A stretch of 11,897 bases of DNA from JBOHBN01 sp050698355 (GCA_050698355.1 JBOHBN010000208.1:1-11897); one strand, 5' to 3'. Shown: positions 1 through 7,169, counted from the stretch's first letter. Made by a program: numbers and translations. The notes: generated by a model from the letters alone, not told the origin.

Positions 1-377
1 AGGTTCACGTCCGCAGTGGGCGAGGGCAGGATCTTCGGGTGCTCACCGCTCGGGATGATCTCGAGCCAGTTGGCGATGAGCAGGAAGATGAACAGGGTCG
101 CCGCGAGGGGCATGACGATCGGGTTCATCTCGCCGAGCTGCTCCTTGGTCTGCCCGCGCACCCAGTCGACCAGGGCTTCCCACATGAGCTGGACCTTGCC
201 CGGCACACCGCTCGTCACCTTCGCGCGGAACCAGAACGCCAGAACGAGCACGACCGCCATCGCGATGAGCGTCGTCCAGATGGTGTCGGCGTTGAACGTC
301 ATGCCGAGGAACTGGACCGTAACGTGCTGGGCGATCGGGATCTCGGCGGCGGCGACGGTCAGCGGCGCGTCGGTCAT
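1..377 (-). CDS. atpB: ATP synthase Fo subunit a, 5' part (runs off window)
   Basis: Subunit a of the membrane Fo sector forms the proton half-channels beside the c-ring. The frame from ATG at 377 is open to the window edge (125 full codons of a family of about 250). The visible protein begins MTDAPLTVAAAEIPIAQHVT, then a hydrophobic segment at about residues 30-50 (TIWTTLIAMAVVLVLAFWF), a loop containing VTSGVPGKVQLMWEALVDWV, and a second membrane segment at about 88-107 ending LLIANWLEIIP, with the conserved NW motif. The essential arginine helix lies outside the window. The start overlaps the atpI stop as ATGA (374-377), and a GGAGGT Shine-Dalgarno (SD) sequence lies just upstream, so the genes are translationally coupled. 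A different frame over 43-387 is a shadow. Confidence 0.95.
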   Translation of the reverse strand, partial: MTDAPLTVAAAEIPIAQHVTVQFLGMTFNADTIWTTLIAMAVVLVLAFWFRAKVTSGVPGKVQLMWEALVDWVRGQTKEQLGEMNPIVMPLAATLFIFLLIANWLEIIPSGEHPKILPSPTADVN

Positions 378-778
378 ATCGGGCCACCTCCGTTACGCAG
401 TTGCTTCAGCAACGGGAGCCCGGTCAGCACGATCACGACCGGCTGGAAGATCGCGAGGCCGAAGAACGTACCGATGCCGTTCGGCCAGAACACGATGACG
501 AGGATCAGCGCGGCGGCGGAGATGATCGCGAGCCGACCGAGCGAGGAGAAGCCGAACTGCCGGCGGGACGGCTCGCCCTCCCGGTCGACGATCCGGATCA
601 TCGTCACCTCGGTGATCAGCGCGTTGACGACCCCGAACAGCACGCCGACGGCGGCGAACAACCCAACGGCCCCGTAGCCGAAAGACAGGCCCAGACCGGC
701 GCAGAGCGCCGCGAGCGCGACACCCGCCAGCAGCGTGACCCGCTGGTTCCTGGCGGCACGCAGGATCAGCGACCCCAT
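374..778 (-). CDS. atpI: ATP synthase protein I (AtpI-like membrane protein)
   Basis: A 134-residue, almost wholly hydrophobic protein with four likely membrane helices (about 13-33, 35-55, 80-98 and 102-124). A charged loop around residues 62-75 contains DREGEPSRRQ. Its place directly before atpB, with an ATGA overlap, matches the AtpI / protein I gene that opens many bacterial atp operons. Family members are thought to help assemble the c-ring; they are not part of the finished enzyme. I chose ATG 778 because AAGGAGG sits at 782-788. An upstream in-frame start at 814 has no comparable SD and would add a polar 12-residue tail. Sequence conservation in this family is low, so the call rests on length, topology and position. 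Confidence 0.8.
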   Translation of the reverse strand: MGSLILRAARNQRVTLLAGVALAALCAGLGLSFGYGAVGLFAAVGVLFGVVNALITEVTMIRIVDREGEPSRRQFGFSSLGRLAIISAAALILVIVFWPNGIGTFFGLAIFQPVVIVLTGLPLLKQLRNGGGPI

Positions 779-806
779 CGTCCTCCTTCGGTCCGTGCTC
801 TCAGGT

Positions 807-870
807 GACCGCATCGCGCGACCTCACGGCTGAACGACCCTTGCTCGCATCGCGCGATCAGCTCCCCCGC
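807..870. repeat. Dispersed repeat element, copy A (between the AtpZ-like gene and atpI)
   Basis: This 64-bp stretch fills most of the gap between the small AtpZ/AtpI-type gene and atpI and resembles the sequence at 7266-7330. The first 18 bases match 17 of 18, and the last 23 match about 18 of 23 with mostly transition differences. Inside are two copies of a 17-bp unit, GACCGCATCGCGCGACC (807-823) and GCTCGCATCGCGCGATC (843-859), offset by 36 bp. It starts right after the stop codon of the upstream gene and ends about 20 bp before the atpI SD. Its nature is unknown: a small mobile repeat, a paired protein-binding site, or an mRNA structure between cistrons. Confidence 0.55.
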
Positions 871-1101
871 CTACATGAACTTCCGTATTTGCATCCACGT
901 ACCGACCACCGCGAGCACGATCCCCGCCAGCAGTCCGAGGAGCACGAAGATCGGCAAGGTGTGCCAGCGGTGGTCCAGATACCAACCCAGTCCCATGCCG
1001 GCGACCAAGCACAGTGCGTTGTACCCACCGATACCCAGGAGGCTCCACGGGTTGAGCTGGTCTCCGCGCTTGTTTTCCACGGCGCGACCGGCCCCAATCA
1101 C
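871..1101 (-). CDS. AtpZ/AtpI-family small membrane protein
   Basis: A protein of up to 76 residues with two membrane helices (about 20-40 and 48-68), joined by the GMGLGWYLDHRW turn that is typical of the AtpZ/AtpI 'putative F0F1-ATPase subunit' family (glycine-rich helix, then LD). These proteins sit at the front of atp operons and have been linked to Mg2+/Ca2+ handling or c-ring assembly. The start is uncertain: GTG at 1101 gives 76 residues, GTG at 1080 gives 69, and neither has a strong SD. A promoter-like sequence at 1152-1179 would give a leader of about 45 nt for the longer form. It is probably the first gene of the atp operon, so the operon begins with two accessory membrane proteins before atpB. 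Confidence 0.72.
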   Translation of the reverse strand: MIGAGRAVENKRGDQLNPWSLLGIGGYNALCLVAGMGLGWYLDHRWHTLPIFVLLGLLAGIVLAVVGTWMQIRKFM

Positions 1102-1151
1102 GGTCCGTGGACGGGTGGATCGCCCTACGCCCTAGTGGACGGGACGCCGTG

Positions 1152-1179
1152 ACGCTACCACAAGGTACAGGCAAGCAAA
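1152..1179 (-). promoter_or_regulatory. Candidate promoter of the atp operon
   Basis: On the minus strand a TAGCGT box (1157-1152) fits the actinobacterial TANNNT -10 pattern. TTTGCT (1179-1174) is 16 bp upstream, or TTGCTT with a 15-bp spacer. The predicted transcription start near 1145 lies about 45 bp before the GTG at 1101. The -35 match is imperfect. Confidence 0.4.
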
Positions 1180-1434
1180 GGCACGGCATCGTTCTACCAA
1201 GAAACGGCAATGTCCGGCGGTGACGCCGGGGGTGATCCGGCGCACAGCGGGCGTATCCGGTCCGGTCACACCGCACTTCGGACTGCCGCATCGCGCGCGT
1301 CGCACTGCCCCGCACGGGTTCCTCTACCGTCGGGTGGACGCTGCGGTCCGTGGCGTGCATGGATTGGCCTCCAGGCCATCAGGATCCTGGGTGGAACCCT
1401 GGGTCGGCGGTCATCGAGGCCCGGTTGGGCCTGC

Positions 1435-1452
1435 TTGTGAAAGCTATCACAA
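1435..1452. promoter_or_regulatory. CRP/GlxR-type operator
   Basis: The sequence TTGTGA-AAGCTA-TCACAA is a perfect match to the TGTGA-N6-TCACA consensus. That consensus is shared by E. coli CRP and by actinobacterial CRP-family regulators such as mycobacterial CRP and corynebacterial GlxR. Six-base half sites are exact inverted repeats, and 16 of 18 positions are symmetric. It lies about 96 bp past the wecA stop and about 335 bp before the AtpZ-like start, so the atp operon is the likely target. Binding is inferred from sequence only. Confidence 0.65.
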
Positions 1453-1457
1453 ACTCC

Positions 1458-1475
1458 CCGGGGACGCCTCCCCGG
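1458..1475 (-). terminator. GC hairpin downstream of wecA
   Basis: Perfect 7-bp stem, CCGGGGA-GGCG-TCCCCGG on the minus strand, 73 bp past the wecA stop and immediately before the CRP-type site. There is no U-tract, so it would be a U-less actinobacterial-type terminator at best. Confidence 0.35.
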
Positions 1476-1547
1476 CACTCCCGAGCCTGACCCGAAACCT
1501 CGGAATGCGGGCGACCCTCCGCGCTGGGCCTTTGGCAGGCGCGGGCG

Positions 1548-2651
1548 TCAGCGAGTGCCGCGCCAGCGCGTGACGACGCGCGGGATGTTGAGCGCCACCA
1601 GGGCGAGCACCCCGCATCCCGCCGTGATGCTGAGCACCACGTACGGCACCGCGTGGAAAGCCGCCGCCACAACCGCGAACGCGATGAGCGCTGCCCACGA
1701 GTACATGATCAGTACGGCACGGCGGTGCGAATGGCCCATGAGCAGCAGACGGTGGTGCATGTGCAGCTTGTCCGGGGCCCACGGCGCCTTTCCCGCCCAC
1801 GTTCGCCGCACCACGGCGAACAGCATGTCGACGAACGGCACGGCGAAGACGGCGACGGGCACCAGCAGCGGCAGCACCGTCGGCAGCGCGGCCGGACCCG
1901 AGAGCACCTGCACGTTGACCTGGCCCGTCAGCGTGATGGTGCCGGCGGAGAGCAACAGGCCGATCAGCATCGACCCCGAATCGCCCATGAACAGCCGCGC
2001 TGGATGGAAGTTGTGCGGGAGGAACCCGATGCACATCCCCGCGAGTATGGCCGTCACCAGCGTCGGCGACGTCGCCCGCTGGAACCCCTCGACGTACGAG
2101 AGCAGCCACGAGTACGAGAAGAACGCCAGTGCCGCGATGCCGACGATCCCCGCGGCGAGCCCGTCGAGCCCGTCGACGAAGTTGATCGCGTTCATCGTCG
2201 CGACCACCAGGAGCACAGTCGCGATGACGCCCATGTTGCGGTCCAGGCTGAGCGTCTGGGTGGGCAGCGGCAGCCACAACAGCTGCACCCCACCGAGCAC
2301 CATCGCGCCCGCCGCGACGACCTGGCCGGCGAGCTTGGTCAGCGGGTCGAGCCCGAAGCGGTCGTCGAGCGCGCCGACCAGGCAGACGATCGCGCCGCCG
2401 GCGAGCACGCCGAGCCACGTCGTCTCGGAGAAGACCGTCGCGAGCCGCGGCAGCTGCGCCGCCACCCACATACCGGTGACGAGACCGGCGAACATGGCGA
2501 GGCCACCGAGCCGCGGCGTCGGGATCGCGTGCACGTCACGATCCCTTACCACGGTCATCGCCTTGATGCGTACGGCGAACCGCCGCGCAAGTGGGGTCGT
2601 GATGTACGTGGCCGCCGCGACGAGCAGCAGGACGAGCGCGTACTCACGCAC
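1548..2651 (-). CDS. wecA: Polyprenyl-phosphate GlcNAc-1-phosphate transferase (WecA/MraY family)
   Basis: This 367-residue multi-pass membrane enzyme moves a sugar-1-phosphate (probably GlcNAc-1-P from UDP-GlcNAc) to a polyprenyl phosphate. That is the first step in lipid-linked synthesis of cell-wall linker or surface glycans. Family motifs appear in order: HAIPTPRLGG (41-50), the Mg-binding DD at 96-97 (VGALDDRFG), NAINFVDGLDGL (154-165), FMGDSGS (221-227) and the cytoplasmic HMHH (297-300). About ten hydrophobic segments fit the family topology. It starts at GTG 2651, 13 bp after the glyA stop, with GGGTGG five bases upstream, so it is probably co-transcribed with glyA. Actinobacteria commonly have this gene (rfe) just before the atp operon. 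The exact sugar and lipid cannot be read from sequence. Confidence 0.93.
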   Translation of the reverse strand: MREYALVLLLVAAATYITTPLARRFAVRIKAMTVVRDRDVHAIPTPRLGGLAMFAGLVTGMWVAAQLPRLATVFSETTWLGVLAGGAIVCLVGALDDRFGLDPLTKLAGQVVAAGAMVLGGVQLLWLPLPTQTLSLDRNMGVIATVLLVVATMNAINFVDGLDGLAAGIVGIAALAFFSYSWLLSYVEGFQRATSPTLVTAILAGMCIGFLPHNFHPARLFMGDSGSMLIGLLLSAGTITLTGQVNVQVLSGPAALPTVLPLLVPVAVFAVPFVDMLFAVVRRTWAGKAPWAPDKLHMHHRLLLMGHSHRRAVLIMYSWAALIAFAVVAAAFHAVPYVVLSITAGCGVLALVALNIPRVVTRWRGTR

Positions 2652-2664
2652 CTACGCCACCCGC

Positions 2665-3942
2665 TTACCGCGGGTACGCCGGGTACCGCGCCACGAGGGA
2701 GCCGACCGCCGCGGCCACGTCGGTCGCCGCGGAGCCGTCCTCGTCCCGTACGGCACGCCCGATCAGGCCGGCGATGTCCTTCATCTCGGCCTCGCCCATG
2801 CCCTGGGTCGTGACCGACGGCGAGCCCACCCGGATGCCGGATGCGGTCATCGGCGGCTGCGGGTCGAAGGGCACGGCGTTCTTGTTCAACGTGATCGAGG
2901 CCGCGTCGCAGCGAGTCTCGGCGTCGCGACCGGTGACGCCGATGCCGCGCAGGTCGATCAGCGCGAGGTGAGTGTCGGTGCCACCGGAAACCGGCCGCAT
3001 GCCCTCGGCCTCCAGTCCCGCGGCGATCCCCTGGGCGTTTCGCACGACCTGCTTGGTGTACTCACCGAAGCTCGGCTGCAGCGCCTCGCGCAGCGCGACG
3101 GCCTTGCCGGCAATGGAATGCATCAGCGGCCCGCCCTGCGCGAACGGGAACACGGCCTTGTCTATCGCCTTGGCGAGGTGCTCGCGGCAGAGGATCATGC
3201 CACCGCGCGGGCCGCGCAGGACCTTGTGCGTCGAGAACGTCACCACGTCGGCGTACGGGACCGGCGACGGGATCGCGCCGCCCGCGACGAGCCCGATGAA
3301 GTGCGCCGCGTCGACCATGAGCGTGGCGTCGACCTCGTCGGCGATGGACCGGAACGCGGCGAAGTCGATGAGCCGCGGGTACGCCGTCGCGCCCGCGATG
3401 ATCATCTTCGGCCGGTGCTGCTTGGCGAGGTCACGCACCTCGTCGTAGTCGATCAGCTCGTTGCCCTCGCTGACGCCGTACGAGGCGACGTTGAACCACT
3501 TGCCGGAGAAGTTCACCTTGCTGCCGTGGGTGAGGTGGCCGCCGTGCTTCAGGTCCATGGCCAGGACGGTGTCGCCGGGACTCAGCAACGCCGCGTACGC
3601 GGCGAAGTTCGCCTGCGCCCCGGAGTGCGGCTGCAGGTTCGCGTGGTCGGCGCCGAACAACTCCGTCGCCCTGGCGATGCCGATCTCCTCGGCCCGGTCG
3701 ACCTGCTCGCAGCCGCCGTAGTAGCGCTTGCCCGGTTAGCCCTCCGCGTACTTGTTGGTGAGCGTCGAGCCGAGCGCGGCCATGACGGCCGGCGAGGTCA
3801 TGTTCTCACTCGCGATCAGCTGCAAACCACCGCGCAGCCGCGCCAGCTCGTCGAGCGTCACCGCCGCGATCTCCGGGTCGGTCTCCTGCAACATCGCGAA
3901 GTCCGGTCCCCAGAAGGGCTCCTGCTTTGACCCGTTAGTCAT
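2665..3942 (-). pseudogene. glyA: Serine hydroxymethyltransferase, interrupted by an in-frame TAA
   Basis: This gene encodes the PLP enzyme that converts serine and tetrahydrofolate to glycine and 5,10-methylene-THF. The reading frame is full length (425 sense-equivalent codons plus stop), but codon 69 is TAA (3738-3736) inside YAEG*PGKRYYGG, where the family has tyrosine. One C-to-A change from TAC explains it. Everything else looks intact: Y65 and E67 before the stop, RYYGGCE after it, VDAAHFIG around 210-217, and the PLP lysine in STHKVLRGPRGG near residue 240. There are no further stops or shifts. The start at ATG 3942 has GGGAGG at 3948-3953, and a lone -10-like TAGGGT lies at 3987-3982. 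A downstream TTG (3660) could only yield a 331-residue fragment lacking N-terminal active-site residues. Possible readings are a recent null mutation, a sequencing error or stop readthrough. Confidence 0.9.
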
Positions 3943-4023
3943 CCGCGCCTCCCGCTGCCTGGTGGTGGTCTCGGCGTAGTAACCCTATTGGTGCCCGCTT
4001 CGACGCGCACGCTGACCCGCTTA

Positions 4024-4146
4024 GAACGTGTTTGGAAAGGTCAGGTCGAGATCAACTCGTTCTGGCTTGGGCATCAGCCAGCCGGTGCCGAGAAGTCGGG
4101 GAACTTCGGTTAACCCATTTCACAAGGTTAGTTTCCAAACACGTTC
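4024..4146. mobile_element. MITE-like element with 15-bp terminal inverted repeats and TTA duplication
   Basis: The ends GAACGTGTTTGGAAA (4024-4038) and TTTCCAAACACGTTC (4132-4146) are exact 15-bp inverted repeats enclosing a 123-bp element. It is flanked on both sides by TTA (4021-4023 and 4147-4149), consistent with a 3-bp TNA-type target duplication as made by some IS5-family groups. There is no coding capacity. The inner sequence can form smaller hairpins (GAAGT/ACTTC, AACC/GGTT). It lies between the VWA gene and glyA, about 80 bp before the glyA start, so it was probably inserted into the glyA upstream region. The IS family assignment is an inference from end type and duplication length only. 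Confidence 0.8.
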
Positions 4147-4154
4147 TTACGCCA

Positions 4155-4184
4155 CGTGATCGCCGCAGGTCGGACGCGATCACG
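4155..4184 (-). terminator. Hairpin overlapping the stop of the VWA gene
   Basis: Perfect 9-bp inverted repeat CGTGATCGC / GCGATCACG with a 12-nt loop. One arm contains the TGA stop codon of the VWA gene (4180-4182). It closes the moxR operon and has no U-tract. It may act as a U-less terminator or protect the mRNA 3' end. Confidence 0.5.
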
Positions 4185-5145
4185 GGAAGCGGTTCGAGAG
4201 CACCAGCCCGAGCAGGGTGGTGACGAGCAGCGCCCCGACCGCGTAGAACGCCCACGTGCCCGTCGTCTCCTTGTACTTCTTCACGTAGCCGAGCGAGGAA
4301 CCGAGGTCCTTGTACACATCGTCGATCTCGCTCGCGCTCTCGGCCTCGTAGAACTTGCCGCCGGTGATGTCGGAGATCTGCTGCAGCGTCTCCGGGTCGG
4401 GCGGCACCCGCTGCGGGAACGGGTCGGGCGGGATCGTCACCGTACCCTCGTCGGTGCCGTACGCGATCGTCGACACCGGGACGTCCTGCTTCGCGGCGGC
4501 GCGTGCCCCCGCCTGCGGGGAGCGGCCGACGGTCGACTCGCCGTCGGACATCAGCACGATCGCGGCGGGCACCTTCTTGTCGCCGCCGTCCTTGGGCTTC
4601 GGCGCGAGCTTGATCGCGTCGAGGGAGGCGAAGATGCCCTCGCCGATCGCGGTGTACTTCTCCGTCTTCAGTCCCTCGATCCCGGTGGCGAGTGCAGCGC
4701 GGTCCGTGGTGGGGGGCACCACCACGCTGCCGCTGCGGGAGAACTTCACCACCCCGATGTTGATCTTCTTCTGCCGGGGCACGGCATGCAGGAACTTCTT
4801 GGCCGCGTTCTTCGCCGCGGCGAGCCGGTTCGGTTCGATGTCGCCTGCCGCCATCGACGGCGACACATCCATCGCGAGGATCACGGTCGCCCGTTCCCTG
4901 GGCACCCGGACCGCGTACGCGGGGCGCGCCGCGGTAAGCGTCAACACGATCAGCGTGAGCAGCAGCGCCACCGCGGGCAGGTGCCTGCGCCAGCTCGGCC
5001 GGCGCGGGGCCACCTTGTCGAGCATCGCCAGGTTGGTGAACCGGGCCGCGTAGTTCTTGCGGAATATCTGCAGGAGGACGTAGCCCGCGACCAGTGCGGG
5101 CAGCACGGCAAACAGCCAGAGCCGTTCGGGAGAGAGGAAATGCAT
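4180..5145 (-). CDS. VWA-domain membrane protein (BatA-like)
   Basis: A 321-residue protein with an N-terminal BatA-like part that has two membrane segments (about 10-28 and 56-73), then a von Willebrand A domain (about 85-285), then a C-terminal membrane helix (about 298-317). The metal-binding MIDAS residues are all present: D93-V-S95-P-S97, T165 in KYTAIGEG, and D201 in LMSDGE. The predicted arrangement places the VWA domain outside the cytoplasm between the helices. It is the last gene of the moxR operon, and its ATG shares one base with the stop of the DUF58 gene (TGATG at 5147-5143). MoxR-DUF58-VWA sets are thought to work as chaperone-like systems for protein maturation or envelope integrity; the substrate is unknown. 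Many such clusters carry a second VWA gene, but here there is only one. Confidence 0.9.
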   Translation of the reverse strand: MHFLSPERLWLFAVLPALVAGYVLLQIFRKNYAARFTNLAMLDKVAPRRPSWRRHLPAVALLLTLIVLTLTAARPAYAVRVPRERATVILAMDVSPSMAAGDIEPNRLAAAKNAAKKFLHAVPRQKKINIGVVKFSRSGSVVVPPTTDRAALATGIEGLKTEKYTAIGEGIFASLDAIKLAPKPKDGGDKKVPAAIVLMSDGESTVGRSPQAGARAAAKQDVPVSTIAYGTDEGTVTIPPDPFPQRVPPDPETLQQISDITGGKFYEAESASEIDDVYKDLGSSLGYVKKYKETTGTWAFYAVGALLVTTLLGLVLSNRFP

Positions 5146-6071
5146 CAGCGCGCCGCCCTCGCGACCCTGCTCAGCCGGTCGCGCCGCTTGCCGATGAACG
5201 ACACCAGGTCGCGCATCCAGTCGCGGTCGGTGCGCAGCTGCAGATGGTCGGCACCGGCGGCGAGGATGCCGGCGGCGATCTGCGCGCGCTGCTCGTCCGC
5301 AGCTCGCATGTACCTGTTCCGGATCCTGCGCGAGCCGGTGTTGACCTCGCGCCCGTCACCCGTCTCTGGATCGACGACCGAGATCACGCCGACGTTCGGG
5401 AGCTCGAGCTCGCGGGGGTCGATCACTTCGACCGCGATCACGTCGTGCCGGGTGGCGATGCGCCGCAGTTCGTGCACCCAGTCGTCGTCGGTGATGAAGT
5501 CCGAGATCACCATGACCAGCCCACGTTTGCGGGCCAGCATCGCGGTGCGGTGCAGCGCCGCGCCGACGTCCGTGCGGCCCGGCGGGGCGCCAAGCTGCTC
5601 GCGCATCGTGCGCAGCACGCCCATCACGTGCCCGCGGCCGGTGCGGGGCGGAACGGTGCGCCAGCCGGCGGGCCCGGCGAACAGCGCGCCGATCCGGTTG
5701 CCGACCCGCTGGGTGAGGAACGCCACGGCCGCGGCCGCGGCGAGCGCGAGGTCGGCCTTCTCGCAGCTCGTCGTGCCGAAGTCCAGACTGGCGCTCGCGT
5801 CGACGCACAGCCAGACCTCCAGCTCGCGGTCCGCGATCGTCTCCCGGACGAACGGCTCGCGCATGCGCGCCGTCACGTTCCAGTCGATGTGCCGCACGTC
5901 GTCGCCGACCTGGTACGCGCGGGTCTCGCCGTACTCGGTGCCGTGACCGGGCACGAGACCGCGGTATTCGCCTTGCAAAAGCCCGTCGAGACGCCGCGTC
6001 ACGGTCAGCTCGAGGCGCCTGAGGACCGCCTCCGTACCGCCGGAGAGCACGTTCGGCTGCTCGGCCGCCAT
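5145..6071 (-). CDS. DUF58 domain protein
   Basis: A soluble 308-residue protein of the DUF58 family that always travels with MoxR ATPases. The family signature is clear: GEYRGLVPGHGTEYGETRAY (34-53) followed by GDDVRHIDWNVTAR (56-69). After it comes a VWA-like core with VDASASLDFG (D91, S93, S95), MVISDFITDDDW in the middle, and an HDVIAVEVIDPRE strand. It lacks membrane segments. The ATG at 6071 is six bases after the moxR stop, and its SD (GGAGG) lies inside the last codons of moxR, which couples translation. The likely role is as an adaptor between the MoxR ATPase and the membrane VWA protein. This is family-level inference, with no substrate known. Confidence 0.92.
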   Translation of the reverse strand: MAAEQPNVLSGGTEAVLRRLELTVTRRLDGLLQGEYRGLVPGHGTEYGETRAYQVGDDVRHIDWNVTARMREPFVRETIADRELEVWLCVDASASLDFGTTSCEKADLALAAAAAVAFLTQRVGNRIGALFAGPAGWRTVPPRTGRGHVMGVLRTMREQLGAPPGRTDVGAALHRTAMLARKRGLVMVISDFITDDDWVHELRRIATRHDVIAVEVIDPRELELPNVGVISVVDPETGDGREVNTGSRRIRNRYMRAADEQRAQIAAGILAAGADHLQLRTDRDWMRDLVSFIGKRRDRLSRVARAAR

Positions 6072-6077
6072 CGCAGG

Positions 6078-7169
6078 TCAGCCTCCGTACCCGTGACCAC
6101 CGAAGTGCGGCATGCCGCCGGGCTGCGCGGGGTAGCCCGGCGGTGGCGGCGGGCCGGGAGGCGGTCCGCCGTGGTTTGCGCCGGGCGCCGGGCCCGGGAC
6201 CCGCGGCAGCCCGATGCCCTGCAGCACCGCGGACACCACATCGTCGGATCCCTGGTTCTGGGCCAGCGCCTCGTACGACAGCACCAGCCGGTGTCGCAGC
6301 ACGTCGGCGGCGACGTCGTAGACGTCCTGCGGAACGAGGAAGTCACGGCCGCGGAGCAGCGCGAGCGCGCGTCCGGCGGCGATAAGCCCGAGGCTGGCTC
6401 GCGGGCTGGCGCCGGTATTGACCAGCGGACGCAACTCCTCCAGGCCGTACTTCTCAGGCGTGCGGGTGGCGAGGACGAGCGTCACCGCGTAGTCGAGCAC
6501 GGCGCGGTCGACGCGTACCTGGCCCACCTGCTGCTGCAGTGCGACCAACTGCTCGAGGCCGAGGACCGGCTGCGCATGCGGCGGATTCACGCCCATCCGC
6601 TCGACGATCTCGACCTCCTCCAGCGGATGGGGATACGGCACCAGGATCTTCATCAAGAACCGGTCGGACTGCGCTTCCGGCAGCGGGTAGACGCCTTCCT
6701 GCTCGATCGGGTTCTGCGTGGCGAGCACGATGAACGGCTCGGGTACCGGGTAGCTGTTGCCGCCGATGGACACCTGGTGCTCCGCCATCACCTCGAGCAG
6801 CGCGGACTGCACCTTGGCGGGAGCACGGTTGACCTCGTCCGCGAGCAGGAAGTTGACGAAGACGGGGCCGAGCTCGACGTCGAAGGTCTCCGTCGTCTGC
6901 CGGTAGATGCGCGTGCCCATGATGTCGGCGGGCAGCAGGTCAGGGGTGAACTGGATGCGCGCGAACCGTCCGCCGACCGTCGTGGACAGCGTCTCCGCCG
7001 CAAGCGTCTTGGCGAGGCCGGGCAAGCCCTCGAGCAGCGCGTGACCCTGCGCGAGCAGGCACACGACCAACCGCTCGATCACGCGGTCCTGGCCGACGAT
7101 GACCCGCTTGACCTCACGAAGCACCGCGTCCAGGAGCGTTGCCTCTCCGGAACGGAGTGCCTCCGACAT
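6078..7169 (-). CDS. MoxR-family AAA+ ATPase
   Basis: A 363-residue AAA+ ATPase of the MoxR group. It has Walker A EGLPGLAKT (47-55), Walker B FLLADEVNR (107-115), sensor 1 in LATQNPIEQEG (N153), SDRFLMK (168-174), and the TGASPRASL segment of the lid domain. The ATG at 7169 was chosen because AGAGGAG is correctly spaced before it and the conserved family N-terminus starts there; a frame-open extension to 7271 runs into the repeat at 7266-7330 and has no family support. The C-terminus carries a low-complexity tail of about 37 residues rich in Pro, Gly and His, likely disordered. It is the first gene of a three-gene operon with DUF58 and VWA partners. Confidence 0.93.
   Translation of the reverse strand: MSEALRSGEATLLDAVLREVKRVIVGQDRVIERLVVCLLAQGHALLEGLPGLAKTLAAETLSTTVGGRFARIQFTPDLLPADIMGTRIYRQTTETFDVELGPVFVNFLLADEVNRAPAKVQSALLEVMAEHQVSIGGNSYPVPEPFIVLATQNPIEQEGVYPLPEAQSDRFLMKILVPYPHPLEEVEIVERMGVNPPHAQPVLGLEQLVALQQQVGQVRVDRAVLDYAVTLVLATRTPEKYGLEELRPLVNTGASPRASLGLIAAGRALALLRGRDFLVPQDVYDVAADVLRHRLVLSYEALAQNQGSDDVVSAVLQGIGLPRVPGPAPGANHGGPPPGPPPPPGYPAQPGGMPHFGGHGYGG

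Larger units (their letters stand above)
1102..1547. other. Intergenic region between wecA and the atp operon
   Basis: This is 446 bp without a credible gene. In transcription order it holds a 7-bp-stem hairpin (1475-1458), a CRP-type palindrome (1452-1435), a small GC hairpin (1431-1418), and a promoter-like pair close to the atp genes (1179-1152). Frames crossing it, such as 824-1360, show no family resemblance and overlap the AtpZ-like gene. It looks like a terminator followed by a long regulatory upstream region. Confidence 0.6.

Noticed and set aside
1285..1301. Third copy of the CATCGCGCG unit in the atp upstream region
   Set aside because: Only a single unit without its partner or the shared tail; the 9-mer recurs by chance in this GC-rich sequence, for example inside prfA near 9233.
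824..1360. Minus-strand frame of 178 codons in the region upstream of the atp operon
   Set aside because: It fully overlaps the AtpZ-like gene and its promoter region, is Arg/Pro-rich and has no recognisable domain.
3661..3738. Stop in glyA as a recoded codon (pyrrolysine or selenocysteine)
   Set aside because: The codon is TAA, not TAG or TGA, and the family residue is tyrosine; a point mutation or error is the simpler reading.
1555..3930. Very long plus-strand open frame (791 codons) opposite wecA and glyA
   Set aside because: It is antisense to two clearly recognised genes, its translation has no family motifs, and such frames are common in high-GC coding DNA.
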